Origin: an uncultured Clostridium sp.
GTDB lineage: Bacteria; Bacillota; Clostridia; Clostridiales; Clostridiaceae
Assembly: GCF_900769625.1 (NCBI RefSeq)
Contig: NZ_CAAGHK010000089.1
Location: 1 to 57,297 of the forward strand
Reading direction: 5' to 3'
Length of the DNA stretch: 57,297 nucleotides
Position numbers and translations under genes: made by a program. Position 1 is the stretch's first letter; each line of letters opens with the position of its first letter. Under the pieces are notes generated by a model. That model was not told the origin of the DNA. It was given only the letters and a program-made list of their open reading frames with translations, and did not search any database. Shown piece after piece: positions 56,266 through 57,297 of the stretch.

Positions 56266-56604
56266 TCTAATTAATATAGACAGTATTTTATTCTGACTAT
56301 ATTAATTAGTTAATAACTAATAAGTTGAAATAGAACATTTTTTCAATTATTTTTAGTAAAATTACTATTCATAAAATAATTAATATAACTTAAATTATAC
56401 TCATTAATTCCTAATATATTTATATATATATGTTCTAATAAAGTTCTTACATTCAAAATCACGTCAATGGTGATTATTTTTGCTGAGATGTAATGTAGTT
56501 TATTAATTAGAACTTATATATAATAAAAAGTATTTAATACTATATTAAATTGTAAACGTTTATGATATAATATAATTAACATAAATGTCAAGGAGTTGAA
56601 TAAG
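56266..56604. other. AT-rich intergenic region
   Basis: It contains a hairpin AATCAC / GTGATT followed by ATTTTT (56457-56480), a possible terminator, and a stretch TGTAAACGTTTATG (near 56550) that is two bases off a CcpA cre box. Neither is strong. Confidence 0.35.
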
Positions 56605-56811
56605 ATGAACAGTAAATTAAGCGCTATGATTAGCAAGACATTGGACAAGCATTTTGGAAGTAGAATTAAAAGCACAGACAAAGACATCATGGATGGTGAA
56701 AATACCGAAGTATATTCAAATAGTTCATCTCAGGCAACAGAAGGTTTAGAGAACAGCTACATAACTAATGAATATTTAAATTTGCTGTTGCATGCAGGAA
56801 ATGAGCAATAG
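56605..56811 (+). CDS. Small protein, C-terminus probably altered by a transposon fragment
   Basis: 68 residues from the ATG at 56605, 9 bases after AGGAG at 56591-56595 (a TTG nine bases earlier overlaps that site). The sequence is hydrophilic (MNSKLSAMISKTLDKHFG at the start) and unrecognised. The last ~12 codons overlap the opposite-strand transposase remnant in the antisense frame, so the original C-terminus may have been replaced when the element inserted or was lost. Confidence 0.4.
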   Translation: MNSKLSAMISKTLDKHFGSRIKSTDKDIMDGENTEVYSNSSSQATEGLENSYITNEYLNLLLHAGNEQ

Positions 56812-57205
56812 CTCGTGTTGATGTATTGTTTAAGAAATACAATGTCAATTCTGTAAGAATAATATGTAATGGAAAACGCATTCCTTTCATAGAAAGGGAG
56901 CCGGTTAGCCTTTCACTAGATGCATCGTCAATATTTAAATTATGGTGATGTACAATCACATGGTTACATTTTTTATCTCCGCATTTATAACGATTATAGT
57001 GCTTATAAGCGTGGTGTAAGTAGGTAGCCTTACCGCATTTAGGACACCTTGGGAATTTGGATTTCTTCGGTGTGCTGACAGAGTCAGGAGCAAATTGTCG
57101 TTTGCATTTCTTACATTGATATTTTTGATTAACCTGCTTATCTAAACCAAACTTATATAGTTGGTCAGAGTGACAGCGAGGACATTTTACTTTTGTTTTG
57201 TTCAT
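56765..57205 (-). pseudogene. Truncated transposase with two zinc ribbons
   Basis: 146 residues starting at an ATG behind AGGAGAA. Two zinc ribbons (CPRCHSDQLYKFG...CKKCKRQF and RCPKCGKA...CGDKKC) are followed by a helical STRAIAHFLHATANLNI segment, as in IS1- or IS6-type transposases. It then hits a stop at 56765, where the DDE catalytic domain should begin; no continuation is found in any frame before 56600. It is therefore a truncated insertion-sequence remnant. The family (IS1-like or IS6-like) is not certain. Confidence 0.65.
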
Positions 57206-57297
57206 TGTTCTTCTCCTTTCAAAGTGGGGGATATTTAGTTCTAGTTAAACTTATTATATTCACTTAGATTGAGAAGAGCAATGTTCATATAACTTAA

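Noticed and set aside
56540..56560. CcpA cre site before the small gene at 56605
   Set aside because: TGTAAACGTTTATG misses the last two consensus bases; such near matches are expected by chance in AT-rich DNA.
1..57297. CRISPR arrays, tRNA or rRNA genes
   Set aside because: I saw no evenly spaced direct repeats, no cloverleaf with a T-loop GTTCRA pattern and no rRNA-like stretches.

Overview
The window is chromosomal DNA from an AT-rich, endospore-forming, fermentative clostridium (Clostridium sensu stricto; I cannot name the species). The support is: very low GC throughout; strong AGGAGG-type ribosome binding sites; a one-chain pyruvate:ferredoxin oxidoreductase; clostridial ferredoxin and BFD-like proteins; a tRNA-Trp T-box leader on the trp operon; a fragment of spore photoproduct lyase; and a promoter that matches the late sporulation factor sigma-K exactly.

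Layout. 0-9.2 kb: QueT queuosine-precursor transporter, a NUDIX hydrolase, an AzgA-type purine permease, a DUF815 AAA ATPase, a secreted CHAP hydrolase, decayed genes and a Cof-type phosphatase. 9.6-15.1 kb: cardiolipin synthase and pyruvate:ferredoxin oxidoreductase. 15.6-16.9 kb: a broken receiver-CheX fusion next to an intact cheX. 17.4-23 kb: GH25 lysozyme, topoisomerase III, a spore photoproduct lyase fragment and a CDF metal exporter. 23.6-24.1 kb: ferredoxin and BFD-like protein.

24.3-47.3 kb is the distinctive part, which I read as a spore-surface (exosporium or appendage) assembly and glycosylation locus. It holds a DNRLRE plus coiled-coil protein, an Asp-box protein, a protein with 23 cysteines behind a consensus sigma-K promoter, a second protein that reuses the C-terminal domain of the cysteine-rich protein on a helical N-terminus, two paralogous beta-rich proteins at the two sides of the sugar genes, a Maf/DUF115-type glycosyltransferase behind a near-consensus sigma-K promoter, two fused GT4-GT2 glycosyltransferases, two further glycosyltransferases, and a nonulosonic (pseudaminic/legionaminic-type) acid set: ATP-grasp, SpsF, SpsE/PseI, PseG/SpsG fused to a HAD phosphatase, and PseB. 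No aminotransferase (PseC) or N-acetyltransferase (PseH) is present, and no flagellin. The proposed logic is that PseB, PseG-HAD, SpsE and SpsF make a CMP-activated nine-carbon sugar, the Maf-like enzyme and glycosyltransferases put it on the cysteine-rich or Ser/Thr-rich surface proteins, and the mother cell runs the programme late in sporulation.

47.7-57.3 kb: a DEAD-box RNA helicase; the trp operon (trpE, G, D, C, F, with no trpB or trpA), led by a T-box that is followed by a second antiterminator/terminator module without its own stem I; trpF seems to start at a rare ATT codon; class II fructose-bisphosphate aldolase; a possible sporulation gene; and a truncated transposase at the right edge.
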